A stretch of 14,890 nt of DNA from Leptospira neocaledonica (GCF_002812205.1 NZ_NPEA01000017.1:1-14890); one strand, 5' to 3'. Positions 5,282 through 13,363 are shown, numbered from the stretch's first letter. A program made the numbers and translations. Notes: a model not told the origin generated them from the letters alone.

Positions 5282-7102
5282 CTACTTTTGAAATTTGTCC
5301 TTGAGATACTGAAACAGTAATTCAAAATTATTTAATGTTGTTTTAGATAACTTAATTTCTTTCTTGGTGATAAGTAAGTGCTCAATAGCTGAAAATAGAT
5401 ATTTCTTGTTATACTCAGTTTCATTCTCGTATAAGGTATTGATGATTCTTAATTGTTCGGCTTGTGTAAAAAGGTCCTCAGTTTTAAACCCTGACCATTT
5501 ACTATTAATATCGGATAAGTTAAGAATTACTTCTGAGGCAGCAGACCCAATTTCCTTTTCATACCTTTGTTTAGCTTTTACACCGGCTTTATCGGCATCC
5601 AAAACAACTATAAATTTAGCTCCCCATGCCATGTATAATCTTATAACGCGCAATAATCCATCCCCACTTCCAGGATATGGATTTAACTTATATTTATTAT
5701 TTAACATAATCTCATTAATATATCTCATTGAGTAATAATCAAATTTACCTTCAAAGATTGTTAAATAGGGAACGATATCAATTTTGCTAGGCTGATAGTC
5801 TAAAGCATCAAGAATTGGCTGAAAATATGTTGATTGATCAGGATGATCGACGACAAATTGCCTATACGGTATAACAGCTACATCCGTGCTGCTTTCTTCA
5901 TAGTCGATTTCATTCTCATAGTTCAGTGCCTGATTTTTAATTATATATGCCCCAGAAAGCCACGTTGGTTCAATCAAATAATGACTATGAGTCGTATAAA
6001 TTAATTTACAATTGTCAGCCAACTCAGAAAAAACTTTCAGTAGGATTTTTTGCGCCGTAGAATGTAAATTGTAAGCTGGTTCGTCTAATAAGAAAATTGT
6101 TTCGCCGGGATCTTCATTCCTTACTTTTCTGAATTCAGTGAATAATAAAAAGGTAAAAAACCAACGAAATCCTAAACTTCTCTCTCGAATTTGAAATTTA
6201 TTAGATCCTTCTTTTATCTTAATCTCAAAATAGCTTCGCCCATTATCGTCCCCTATCTGTAGCTCAATCTCTTTAGATTTAGATGTCGGAAATATTTGCT
6301 TCCACGCAGAAAATATAACCTGATTCATCTTTGATGACATTTTTAATATCTGCGACTCCAGCGCTTCTTTCGCTTCGATAGATGTATTTCGTTGCTTAAA
6401 TCTTTCGACAATGTGTGTCCCGATCCGCAAATCTCCGCCCATGTAATCAAGAACATCTTGAATAACCTGCATATAAAATGGTTGGGTTTTATCTTCTTTA
6501 CTTTTTACGGTTTGCTGAACTGTGCCTGTCTCCGAGATCTCAAGAGGCTCTTGCAAATAAATCTTCTGTGGTATATCAAAAAGAAAATTTGGATAATATA
6601 CAATAACTGGTAATTGTTTTTCTAGATACTCTTGTATTCCGACAAATTCGGGATCACCTATCTCAATTACTTTTTCTTTGTGCTTTTTTGCCGTTTCAAC
6701 CCGAAGTTGAGCAATCCATATCACACTACTCTTTTCAGGAATTGAATTTTTAAACTCGTGTCTTTTTATTATCCGAAAACTACTAAATTCTCCAATGATT
6801 TCAAAATTATAATTGTCACTTACAAATTTAGATAGAGATCCCTGATCTTCCGAACTTAGGCTTATAGTCGCCTCAATTTCAATAGCATCATTAAAATTAT
6901 GCTTCTTCGATTTCGGAATGAATTCATGCGTATTCTTGTTCTCTTTCTGTGAAAACAAATGCATAGCTTCCAAAATCGTTGTTTTTCCACTTTCATTAAG
7001 ACCCACCAAAGTAAAAATATTAATTGGAGGCTTTCGCCCAAAATTTATTTCAACTGATTTGATTCCTTTAAAATTTCGAATATTAAAACTTAGATATTTC
7101 AT
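5282..7102 (-). CDS. OLD-family ATPase with TOPRIM nuclease domain
   Basis: The 606-residue protein has an ABC/SMC-type ATPase split by an insert: Walker A GLNESGKT (34-41), a signature-like RERSLGFRWF (306-315), Walker B TIFLLDEP (335-342) and the H-loop THSHYL. A C-terminal TOPRIM domain follows with E451 in FEGKFDYY and D502/D504 in VVLDADKAG, the metal-binding set for DNA cleavage; E542 in TEDLF may also contribute. This is the layout of OLD nucleases and GajA of Gabija. No GajB-like helicase is adjacent; instead a putative metalloprotease gene lies 42 bp upstream in the same direction. GAGAG stands a few bases before the ATG. The expected role is nucleotide-dependent DNA cleavage in phage defence. 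ATPase and TOPRIM assignment is firm; the defence role is inferred. Confidence 0.88.
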   Translation of the reverse strand: MKYLSFNIRNFKGIKSVEINFGRKPPINIFTLVGLNESGKTTILEAMHLFSQKENKNTHEFIPKSKKHNFNDAIEIEATISLSSEDQGSLSKFVSDNYNFEIIGEFSSFRIIKRHEFKNSIPEKSSVIWIAQLRVETAKKHKEKVIEIGDPEFVGIQEYLEKQLPVIVYYPNFLFDIPQKIYLQEPLEISETGTVQQTVKSKEDKTQPFYMQVIQDVLDYMGGDLRIGTHIVERFKQRNTSIEAKEALESQILKMSSKMNQVIFSAWKQIFPTSKSKEIELQIGDDNGRSYFEIKIKEGSNKFQIRERSLGFRWFFTFLLFTEFRKVRNEDPGETIFLLDEPAYNLHSTAQKILLKVFSELADNCKLIYTTHSHYLIEPTWLSGAYIIKNQALNYENEIDYEESSTDVAVIPYRQFVVDHPDQSTYFQPILDALDYQPSKIDIVPYLTIFEGKFDYYSMRYINEIMLNNKYKLNPYPGSGDGLLRVIRLYMAWGAKFIVVLDADKAGVKAKQRYEKEIGSAASEVILNLSDINSKWSGFKTEDLFTQAEQLRIINTLYENETEYNKKYLFSAIEHLLITKKEIKLSKTTLNNFELLFQYLKDKFQK

Positions 7103-7144
7103 ATTGCTCTCAATAAATAATCCTATGACCTTAGCTTTCTTAAG

Positions 7145-8461
7145 TTAATTTTTTCTAAGCACAAATTTGTAACCAGCGAGTTCATTAAATGCAAAAGTCG
7201 CCTCAAACGGGCATAGAGATTCATTATTATTTCGTTCCCAAGGTCGATGGTAACAATTTTCGTCAACAGAGTAATTAACCATTTTTTCTTTAATCAATTG
7301 TTTACAAAACACCCGCATACTACATCCCCGAATAAACTTCTTTTTCGAAGTCATAATATCATATAACTCAAATGCAGATCGCATATATGATAACTGATCG
7401 CTCACGTTACCATTATCGATTGCAAATCCTTTCTGGCGATTATTTATGATAATGGGAGTCCCAAACTCAACCATAAGGCCTTGAACGGGAGCTGACTCTT
7501 TCGAACTCTTAATGATTTCACTTATAAAATTTACTTTTCCATTTTTCTTGTTTTCAACAATTTGGAATGCCCTTTCAATCCAATCCCTAACTTTGCTTGT
7601 CGAATTATACCCGTAAAAACCTTTTAGGTTTTCCAAAGCTCTTTCTGAACTCTCTTTATATATTTTCCGCCAAGTAGTTCCTGAAGGATAACTCGGGCCA
7701 CTAAACGAAAATCCGTCCATAATACTTAAGATATCTTGAGTATTTTTAACTTCCAGATTATCGTTGCTAATTATTTCTAGAATGTCCACAAACATAGTAC
7801 CTGGATTATATGTTTGCAACGCCAATTCGCAGATAGTTGAAATAATATATTTATTACTAGCTAAATTCGGAACAATTTTCTCCACCAATAATTGGACAGT
7901 CGAGTATGGAAGCGGAGGGTTAACATCTTCAGATGGATGAATATGATCTTCTATTATGTACGCCATTCCTTCCAATATATCAACTGCACCTAACGAATAG
8001 TCGAAAATATCCCCATCTAAGTTATTAAATTTTATTGAATAATATTCAATTTTCTTATTTATATCAGGTTGAATGTATTCCTTTTTTACATATTTGATGA
8101 TCTTTAGATTTGTTAATGATATATTGTAAGATAGATTTTTTCCAAAATAAACTCGAAACATATCATCATTGATTCTTACATTAGCATTCCTAATGACTAA
8201 CGGTACAGATATTTCTTTCTCATCACTTTCTTTGGCTTCATCTATAAAATTATTAATAACTGCAATAGTGTGCGAGATATTACTTAATGCAAATGTTGTG
8301 GATATATCTTGTAGAAAATGTATATATTCGTGAGTTAAAATATACTCTTTATTCGATCCAAATACTTTCTCTAAATCACGAAATGTATTCATCCCAATAA
8401 AGAAAAATGAAGACTTATAAAAACCAAGCTCGACGGATAATTTTCTACGTAAATCATTCAT
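7145..8461 (-). CDS. Putative HEXXH zinc metalloprotease, partner of OLD ATPase
   Basis: The 438-residue protein carries THEYIHFLQD with the HEXXH motif at 44-48 (zinc ligands H44 and H48, catalytic E45). Further on, DILEGMAYIIEDH supplies E164, a plausible third ligand of the EGxA type seen in HExxHxxQ...EGxA peptidases. A cysteine set near the end (C380, C386, C403, C417, with H405) could bind a second zinc. The remaining sequence matches no family I know. There is no signal peptide, so it should act in the cytoplasm. It is the first gene of an operon, 42 bp before the ATPase, and both lie in one cassette in array direction. Protease activity rests on motifs; a role as effector activated by, or activator of, the ATPase is a guess. 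Confidence 0.65.
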   Translation of the reverse strand: MNDLRRKLSVELGFYKSSFFFIGMNTFRDLEKVFGSNKEYILTHEYIHFLQDISTTFALSNISHTIAVINNFIDEAKESDEKEISVPLVIRNANVRINDDMFRVYFGKNLSYNISLTNLKIIKYVKKEYIQPDINKKIEYYSIKFNNLDGDIFDYSLGAVDILEGMAYIIEDHIHPSEDVNPPLPYSTVQLLVEKIVPNLASNKYIISTICELALQTYNPGTMFVDILEIISNDNLEVKNTQDILSIMDGFSFSGPSYPSGTTWRKIYKESSERALENLKGFYGYNSTSKVRDWIERAFQIVENKKNGKVNFISEIIKSSKESAPVQGLMVEFGTPIIINNRQKGFAIDNGNVSDQLSYMRSAFELYDIMTSKKKFIRGCSMRVFCKQLIKEKMVNYSVDENCYHRPWERNNNESLCPFEATFAFNELAGYKFVLRKN

Positions 8462-8492
8462 ATTAATTAGCTAATGGGTTACTAAGTTATAA

Positions 8493-8512
8493 GCCAGCCA
8501 AGGATGGCTGGC
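8493..8512. terminator. CANGGATG hairpin at start of the 4-kb cassette
   Basis: GCCAGCC (8493-8499) pairs perfectly with GGCTGGC (8506-8512) around AAGGAT. It lies between attC7 and the start of the metalloprotease gene (8461), so it would be in the 5' region of any transcript arriving from the upstream cassettes and may insulate the operon from read-through. Confidence 0.4.
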
Positions 8513-8537
8513 GTCTTAATGAGGGGCGCGGCATTGC

Positions 8538-8688
8538 AGATAACGAACAAGGCTTGACGACGTTTCGCGAGTCCGAAGGACTTGGCACGAGGCTTGCTTT
8601 GCAAGACGAGTGACAAAGCGAAATGTGCCGAAGGCCGAGCGAGGGTGCGTAGCATCCCGAAGCGATGCGTCAGAGCCGAAAGTTAAGC
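8538..8688 (-). repeat. attC7 integron recombination site
   Basis: The site runs from AGATAAC to GTTAAGC. Arms are GGCTTGACG and CGTCAGAGCC with one extra base on the right; the centre is the GTTTCGCGAGTCCG type. It belongs to the EEP-nuclease cassette, whose other end (GTCGCTTAAC, 10032-10041) complements GTTAAGCGAC. Confidence 0.9.
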
Positions 8689-8702
8689 GACGTGGCAGGT
8701 TG

Positions 8703-9218
8703 TTAAAACGACATTAACCTCTGAATTATACTAAATGTCGTCTCAGAAGAAACAATTTGGAGAATTTTATTAGTGAAATCTTTTTCATTCGTAGCGATTA
8801 ATTTGTTGTTATCGAAGTATTTTTTCATTTCCGGAAAAGTATGTTCGTCACAGAATATCTGTAATGGATAGAATAGAATCGGAAATTTAACTTTAAATAA
8901 TTCAATTGTAATTTCTTCGTTAGAGGTTGGGAAAAGCAATAATCGAAATCTAATATGTTCTTTTGAAGCAGATGCATTTGGGTCATATCCGAATTCGGGA
9001 TGAGGATCTTTCCTTGCTACAAATGAATTCATTGCAATAGAAGTGATTGGTGATGAGGTAGTATATGTAACTTCTTCTGGGAAATAATTCACCTTTTGAA
9101 TAGAATAGGAAACTAAATTATCTACATCACCCGGAAGAGTCTTAAACAGGTTATCAACAATCTCTAAGGGGGTTTTTATTTTTCCTCTCGATTTTAAATC
9201 CTTCCATATGCCATCCAT
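8703..9218 (-). CDS. Unknown protein, partner of EEP nuclease
   Basis: The 171-residue protein is encoded just after the EEP-fold nuclease. The start is ATG 9218: AAGGA lies 8 nt before it and overlaps the stop of the nuclease gene (9230-9232), so the two are translationally coupled. An upstream in-frame TTG (9224) would be too close to that site. No domain or catalytic motif was recognised. The middle alternates polar and hydrophobic residues as beta strands (IRFRLLLFPTSNEEITIELF), the ends look helical, and there is no signal peptide or membrane segment. It may be the immunity, sensing or regulatory partner of the nuclease; nothing in the sequence decides this. Its stop is 14 bp from attC7. 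Confidence 0.75.
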   Translation of the reverse strand: MDGIWKDLKSRGKIKTPLEIVDNLFKTLPGDVDNLVSYSIQKVNYFPEEVTYTTSSPITSIAMNSFVARKDPHPEFGYDPNASASKEHIRFRLLLFPTSNEEITIELFKVKFPILFYPLQIFCDEHTFPEMKKYFDNNKLIATNEKDFTNKILQIVSSETTFSIIQRLMSF

Positions 9219-9229
9219 AATCAATATCC

Positions 9230-10012
9230 TTATTTAAGCTTTATTTTCACTGGGAGATGATCACTATATAAACGATTGGGCAATTGTAATTTAGTTACTA
9301 AATTTTCATCACTGAATTTCGTCATAATTTCGCATGAATCTTTATCTATAAATTTCGAAAGTGGATACGAAATTAGAATATTATCTAATATATACCAATT
9401 TTGTGCTCTACTACGTTTCCCATAATAAAAAGTCCCCGGAGGTCCCTTTGATAGATCTCCATTAAATGAGTTAATTGGAGAATAAAATTTTAATCTGCTA
9501 TTTTTTTCATAAGTCTTCGTAGATCTGGCTTTATCATAAAAATAATCCGTTGTATTCAGATGAAAATGATCCGTAAATAATTTATCATAATGCGGAAGAT
9601 TAAAGTCTCCCATAATAATTGAATATTTGTGGTAATTAGCGTTAATTTCATCAGCTATCTGTTTAATGATATTCTGATTAAGAGAGTAGCTATCATCCTC
9701 CGAATTCCTTGGACTACGAAGATGCACAATATACAAAATAACAGCTTCAGCATTATATATGAAATTGTATTTAGAATAATAAGTTTCTGATTTTAAGAAC
9801 TTCATTCCAATATAATCGCTTGAGTATAAGCCTGTTCTTTTCGAAGCTAAATCGTATTTAAAAAGCGCATATTTCGACGAGTTTATTATATATTGCTCTT
9901 GTTCCCAAAATTCTGAAATCGCAACAATTTTAGTTTTTGAATTGAAATCACTATTATTTATCAAAGAAATTGGATCCCTTTTATTATTTATATTCCAAAA
10001 TATTATTTCCAT
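9230..10012 (-). CDS. Endonuclease/exonuclease/phosphatase-family protein
   Basis: The 260-residue protein has the ordered EEP-fold motifs: IIFWNINNK (N7), AISEFWEQ (E34), YIVHLRS (H97), IIMGDFNLP (D136, N138), WYILDNILIS (D210) and YSDHLPVKI (D251, H252). These are the metal- and phosphate-binding residues of the DNase I/AP endonuclease/sphingomyelinase superfamily, and all appear present, so the enzyme should be active on phosphodiester or phosphate bonds. The substrate (DNA, RNA or a nucleotide signal) cannot be read from the sequence. There is no signal peptide, so action inside the cell is expected. The ATG at 10012 is 22 bp from the cassette boundary, with a poor ribosome binding site. 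It forms an operon with the following small gene. A defence or toxin role is inferred from its cassette setting. Confidence 0.85.
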   Translation of the reverse strand: MEIIFWNINNKRDPISLINNSDFNSKTKIVAISEFWEQEQYIINSSKYALFKYDLASKRTGLYSSDYIGMKFLKSETYYSKYNFIYNAEAVILYIVHLRSPRNSEDDSYSLNQNIIKQIADEINANYHKYSIIMGDFNLPHYDKLFTDHFHLNTTDYFYDKARSTKTYEKNSRLKFYSPINSFNGDLSKGPPGTFYYGKRSRAQNWYILDNILISYPLSKFIDKDSCEIMTKFSDENLVTKLQLPNRLYSDHLPVKIKLK

Positions 10013-10034
10013 ATGATTATCAATTTGCCATGTC

Positions 10035-10174
10035 GCTTAACGACCAAGGTGCTCCGACGTTTGCGGTGGCACGAGTTTGCTCTGCAAACGAAGTGACAGA
10101 AGCAAATGTGGCGTAGCCCGAGCGAGAGTCGCGTAAGCGATCTCGAAGCGCTGCGGAAGCACCGATAGTTAGCC
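10035..10174 (-). repeat. attC8 integron recombination site
   Basis: The site runs from GCTTAAC to GTTAGCC. Arms GGTGCTCCG and CGGAAGCACC pair with one extra base on the right; the centre is the short type shared with attC4 and attC5. It belongs to the Cap12-like TIR cassette, whose other end GGCGGCTAAC (11325-11334) complements GTTAGCCG. Confidence 0.9.
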
Positions 10175-10178
10175 GCTG

Positions 10179-11321
10179 TTATGGATTAATTATATTTTCT
10201 CTTTCTAATACTCTTCTTATCTCTTCAAAGCATGATTTTATACTGTCCTTGGGAAATCTTATCTGAGTAAGACCAACAATATTTGAGAATTCTTCACAGC
10301 CTTCTTCCAGGAGAATGATTGCCTTGGTAAAGCCCAACCTACCCTGAAATAGACCTATTTCATGAACAACATTGGATCTTGCATATTTTTTATCATCTAC
10401 ACCGGTATCTTCAGCTGTCATGACTAAAAAAGCAAATGTACAGGATGAAAGCATTTGCTCTAATCTTTCCTTCGTAGCCATTCCCGCTGATGGACTTCGA
10501 TTAAATTCCTCATATTCGATTTTCAATCTTTCTGAAATAAAATCCTTAAGGTCTCTCCATGCCAACGACCTACCGTGCCCTATAAAAATTTTATTTATTT
10601 TTGTTTGATCTGAATTCATAATGTTTAGCTCCTTTAATTCTAAATAATCTTTAAGTTTTTCAGAAATCTGAATCAATCTCTCTGCTTGACTACAATAGGA
10701 TGCATATTCATAGGCTAAACATTGAATGGAAATATGAGGTGGAGTAATCAATCCTTCGGCGGCTGCTCGCTGGTCCGTTGTTTTAATTTGATATTTAGGG
10801 CTTTTGGCAGAAATGAAATCTTGCTTTGATATGCATTTATTAAGACTGTTCATCTCAACTTTCAGTCCTTGATAAAAAGTATCCTTCGTAGAATTGAAAA
10901 GAAAATCCACGATTGGTAATAATTTATTCTTTGTAATTGCGAAAATTTTGTTGAACCGGTCGGTAATATCAATAAATAGTTTTGGATCTACATCAGACTT
11001 TTTTATAAATTCCGAAACCACATCATCGTATTCATATACAATCCAAACACCTACTGTAGGGCTCTTATAAATAGAGACTAGACCTATCTGAGGGTCGAAG
11101 TGCTCATTTATTGTTTTGGGGGTAAAATTATACAAATAAGTATGAGCATGATAGCCTATCCAAGATCCTGACCAAGCTTTTGAGAACGCTTGCTCAGTTT
11201 CATTTATCTTTCTTATGGCGTCTGAATACGAAGAACCATTATATTCTTCGATCAAATTTTTTAGATCAAGTATTACATCATTTATTTTATCAATCATTTG
11301 TTTAGAATATACAGTATCCAT
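10179..11321 (-). CDS. Cap12-like TIR-domain effector
   Basis: The 380-residue protein ends in a TIR-like domain of the CAP12/PCTIR type (about 244-360): KIFIGHGRSLAWRDLKDF, then LEQMLSSCTFAFLVMTAED, then ARSNVVHEIGLFQGRLG, whose E321 is the expected catalytic glutamate for NAD+ hydrolysis, then KAIILLEEG. In Pycsar and CBASS systems this domain depletes NAD+ when a cyclic nucleotide or another trigger is bound. No cyclase is next to it here, so the helical N-terminal 240 residues, unknown to me, may sense the infection itself. I chose ATG 11321 because longer frames enter attC9. It is only 6 bp from the recombination box and has no ribosome binding site. The gene fills its cassette, with the stop 4 bp from attC8. 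Confidence 0.82.
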   Translation of the reverse strand: MDTVYSKQMIDKINDVILDLKNLIEEYNGSSYSDAIRKINETEQAFSKAWSGSWIGYHAHTYLYNFTPKTINEHFDPQIGLVSIYKSPTVGVWIVYEYDDVVSEFIKKSDVDPKLFIDITDRFNKIFAITKNKLLPIVDFLFNSTKDTFYQGLKVEMNSLNKCISKQDFISAKSPKYQIKTTDQRAAAEGLITPPHISIQCLAYEYASYCSQAERLIQISEKLKDYLELKELNIMNSDQTKINKIFIGHGRSLAWRDLKDFISERLKIEYEEFNRSPSAGMATKERLEQMLSSCTFAFLVMTAEDTGVDDKKYARSNVVHEIGLFQGRLGFTKAIILLEEGCEEFSNIVGLTQIRFPKDSIKSCFEEIRRVLERENIINP

Positions 11322-11327
11322 AATGGC

Positions 11328-11478
11328 GGCTAACGACCAAGGGTTATCGACGTTTTGCGCGTGCGTAAGCACTTGGCGCGAGGCTTGCTCAGCAAGACGA
11401 GTGACAAAGCAAAATGTGGCGTAGCCCAAGCGAGAGTGCAGAGCATCTCGAAGCGCAGCGATAAGCCGATAGTTATGC
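11328..11478 (-). repeat. attC9 integron recombination site
   Basis: The site runs from GGCTAAC to GTTATGC. Arms GGGTTATCG and CGATAAGCC are equal in length with one mismatch. The centre is the GTTTTGCGCGTGCG type. It belongs to the membrane-protein cassette, which ends GCGCATAAC at 11997-12005. Confidence 0.9.
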
Positions 11479-11520
11479 GAAGTGCGGCAAGCGTTACAGA
11501 GTGGACACTCGTAATCGCTT

Positions 11521-11921
11521 TCAGCGGTTTTTATAAACTAAGCTAGTTAAAACACCAGCAACACATGAATGCGTTGTGCCCAATAACCCCTGAATGACGA
11601 TCCATTTTTCAGTGCTTGGTATCGCAAAGCGACCTGGCAAATCAAGTGCAACAAATGGAACTATGATAAGAGCAGTAAGAAGTCCATATTTTAGCCCCTT
11701 AAGTATCCAGGAACCTGTAAAATTTGTAATTGGAAAAAGTACTCGAAGCCAAGCCCGCTCAATAAAGTAGAACTCATACTCAAATAAAAGATCGGCTCAG
11801 TCCTGAATACTGGGATATTGCTAAAATAATCTAAAGCAATCACAGCAGCGAGAATTCCTTGTATAAGAAAACTTGAAATAAAATAGGCCAACGCTCCCAA
11901 TAGAATCTTTACTGGCTGCAT
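11521..11921 (-). pseudogene. Small membrane protein, frameshifted
   Basis: Starting at ATG 11921 (GGAG 7 nt upstream), the frame encodes MQPVKILLGALAYFISSFLI and more hydrophobic segments to about residue 63, then runs out of phase and stops at 11691. Another frame continues smoothly as PITNFTGSWILKGLKYGLLT, then IVPFVALDLPGRFAIPSTEK and a last hydrophobic helix, ending TGA at 11521. One extra base in the A5 run at 11734-11738 joins both into a 133-residue protein with about four membrane helices. It resembles a common bacterial family of small unnamed inner-membrane proteins. The cause is either a real one-base deletion or a homopolymer read error. It is the only gene of its cassette. Confidence 0.75.
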
Positions 11922-11998
11922 TCTAAATCTCCAACTTATGAATTACATAGGATTGGATGAATAATGTTAAAGAGTCAAGCCCTTCGCAGCCGCATTGC

Positions 11999-12155
11999 GC
12001 ATAACGACCAAGGCTTGACGACGTTGGCGAGCTGAGCAAAGCGAAGACAGGCACGGGAATTGCTCTGCAATTCGAGTGACTGAGCCAATGTGGCGCAGCC
12101 CAAGCGAGAGTCGCGCAGCGATCTCGAAGCGAAGCGTCAGAGCCGATAGTTAGGC
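11999..12155 (-). repeat. attC10 integron recombination site
   Basis: The site runs from GCATAAC to GTTAGGC. Arms GGCTTGACG and CGTCAGAGCC carry one extra base on the right; the centre is the GTTGGCGAGCTGAGC type, almost the same as attC2. It is the attC of repeat copy C. Confidence 0.9.
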
Positions 12156-12193
12156 GCAGTATCGCTCCTAACACACTGCACCCAAACCTACTT

Positions 12194-12223
12194 TATAAAA
12201 TCTTCTAATAGGGAAAAAGTCAA
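12194..12223 (-). promoter_or_regulatory. Promoter-like element in repeat copy C
   Basis: On the minus strand TTGACT, an 18-nt spacer and TTTATA point out of the repeat toward attC10 and the membrane-protein gene. It is the best match to a housekeeping promoter among the three full copies. Confidence 0.4.
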
Positions 12224-12238
12224 TTAGTGACTAATCTA

Positions 12239-12291
12239 CGCCTACAATATAAGGTAGCGAACCCTTTTCGTACGCTACCAATATAAAGGCG
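12239..12291. other. Conserved hairpin in repeat copy C
   Basis: Outer stem CGCCT (12239-12243) pairs with AGGCG (12287-12291); inner stem GGTAGCG pairs perfectly with CGCTACC. Copies B and D have other bases at these places (ACTTTCA/TGAAAGT outside) but also pair. Confidence 0.6.
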
Positions 12292-12457
12292 ACAAGAGTT
12301 TAAGATAAGATCTTTAACATGGTAGCTAATCTATCAGTATACGATATAAAACAAGAAAAGGGTGAAAAGCGTCCTAACCTTAAGTAGATCCTGATTCGTT
12401 CAAAGGTAAAATCCAAAACTTACATAATAAAAAATAGAAAAGAGATCGCGATATTGC

Positions 12458-12608
12458 GCCTAACGACCAAGGCTTGACGACGTTTCGCGAGTCCGAAGGA
12501 CTTGGCATGAGGCTTGCTTTGCAAGACGAATGACAAAGCGAAATGTGCCGAAGGCCAAGCGAGAGTGCGAAGCATCTCGAAGCGCTGCGTCAGAGCCGAT
12601 AGTTAGTC
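12458..12608 (-). repeat. attC11 integron recombination site
   Basis: The site runs from GCCTAAC to GTTAGTC. Arms GGCTTGACG and CGTCAGAGCC carry one extra base on the right; the centre is the GTTTCGCGAGTCCG type. It belongs to the HNH-like cassette, whose other end is GCGACTAAC (13392-13400). Confidence 0.9.
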
Positions 12609-12622
12609 GCTGTGGCTAAAAT

Positions 12623-13363
12623 TTACCAATGAAATTCTATCGTATCTTTATAGCGCTTAATAGCTTCCCGAGCTATTAATTGTTTTGGACGCCACATTTC
12701 TGCAGCCCCACTCCAATCCACCAGTGATCCTGGAAGACCTATTTCCTTTATAAATGGTTTTCCTGAAATTGATGGAAACTGTAACATAAAGAGATACCCA
12801 TGAAATTCGAATAAAGTTCCTATAGTTTCTTTATCATAGTTATTAGTTATTGGAACAAATGATAGATGACCGGGTGACTGAATTTTCTGCCCTTTTTTTG
12901 CAAAACTATACAACCCATAGGGTTCCTTGAATTGCTCATTGGTATAGACTATTTTTAATAGATACTCTTTGTCATACAATAGATCACTTTTCTTTGAGTA
13001 GTGCATAATATTCAAAAAAGTCTTTGTTGCCCACTTCTCAAACTCATAACCATTTATATTATGCTTTTTATTCCCAAATCTAGCTTTTACTAATACATCT
13101 TTATATCGATTTTGTCGTTCCGACATAGAGCGGATCCCTTCAAATGTTTTTATGGCAGAGGCATCAAATTTTGAGAGGGCTGAATTATGCTCCGAACAAA
13201 GAATATTTGCTACTAAACTATTAATACCTACGGTCTTAATTTCATCCTTACACCAAGGAAATCCTTTAACTGAAATTGAATCTTCAAATAGGCCCTTGGA
13301 AACAATATGCTCGCCAGATTGTATCTGAGAACAACCACCCAATTCTGATGCGTAACAATACAT
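12623..13363 (-). CDS. HNH-nuclease-like protein
   Basis: The 246-residue protein begins with paired cysteines (C3, C11) and GEHIVSKGLF (E18, H19), then LCSEHNSALSKFD with C56, H59 and N60. This order, cysteines, E-H-I/V, then L-C-x2-x-N, is that of zinc-bound HNH endonucleases that contain EHxxPxxL and LCxxCN motifs, though the second cysteine of the last pair is replaced (SEH). The C-terminal half (90-246), with several aromatic-rich strands, is unknown. It should be a DNA or RNA nuclease if the altered site is active. ATG 13363 is preceded by TAATAATAA and no ribosome binding site, so translation may be leaderless. It is the only gene of its cassette, with the stop 14 bp from attC11. Confidence 0.6.
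   Translation of the reverse strand: MYCYASELGGCSQIQSGEHIVSKGLFEDSISVKGFPWCKDEIKTVGINSLVANILCSEHNSALSKFDASAIKTFEGIRSMSERQNRYKDVLVKARFGNKKHNINGYEFEKWATKTFLNIMHYSKKSDLLYDKEYLLKIVYTNEQFKEPYGLYSFAKKGQKIQSPGHLSFVPITNNYDKETIGTLFEFHGYLFMLQFPSISGKPFIKEIGLPGSLVDWSGAAEMWRPKQLIAREAIKRYKDTIEFHW

Larger units (their letters stand above)
12156..12457 (-). repeat. Non-coding repeat cassette, copy C
   Basis: This is a complete 302-bp cassette body without a gene, collinear with copies B and D. It differs most from them in its left 140 bp, where the hairpin stem bases change together (12239-12291) and where the promoter-like -35 is TTGACT. The right half is nearly the same as in copies A, B and D. In array direction the next cassette is the frameshifted membrane protein, in sense. 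Confidence 0.85.
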
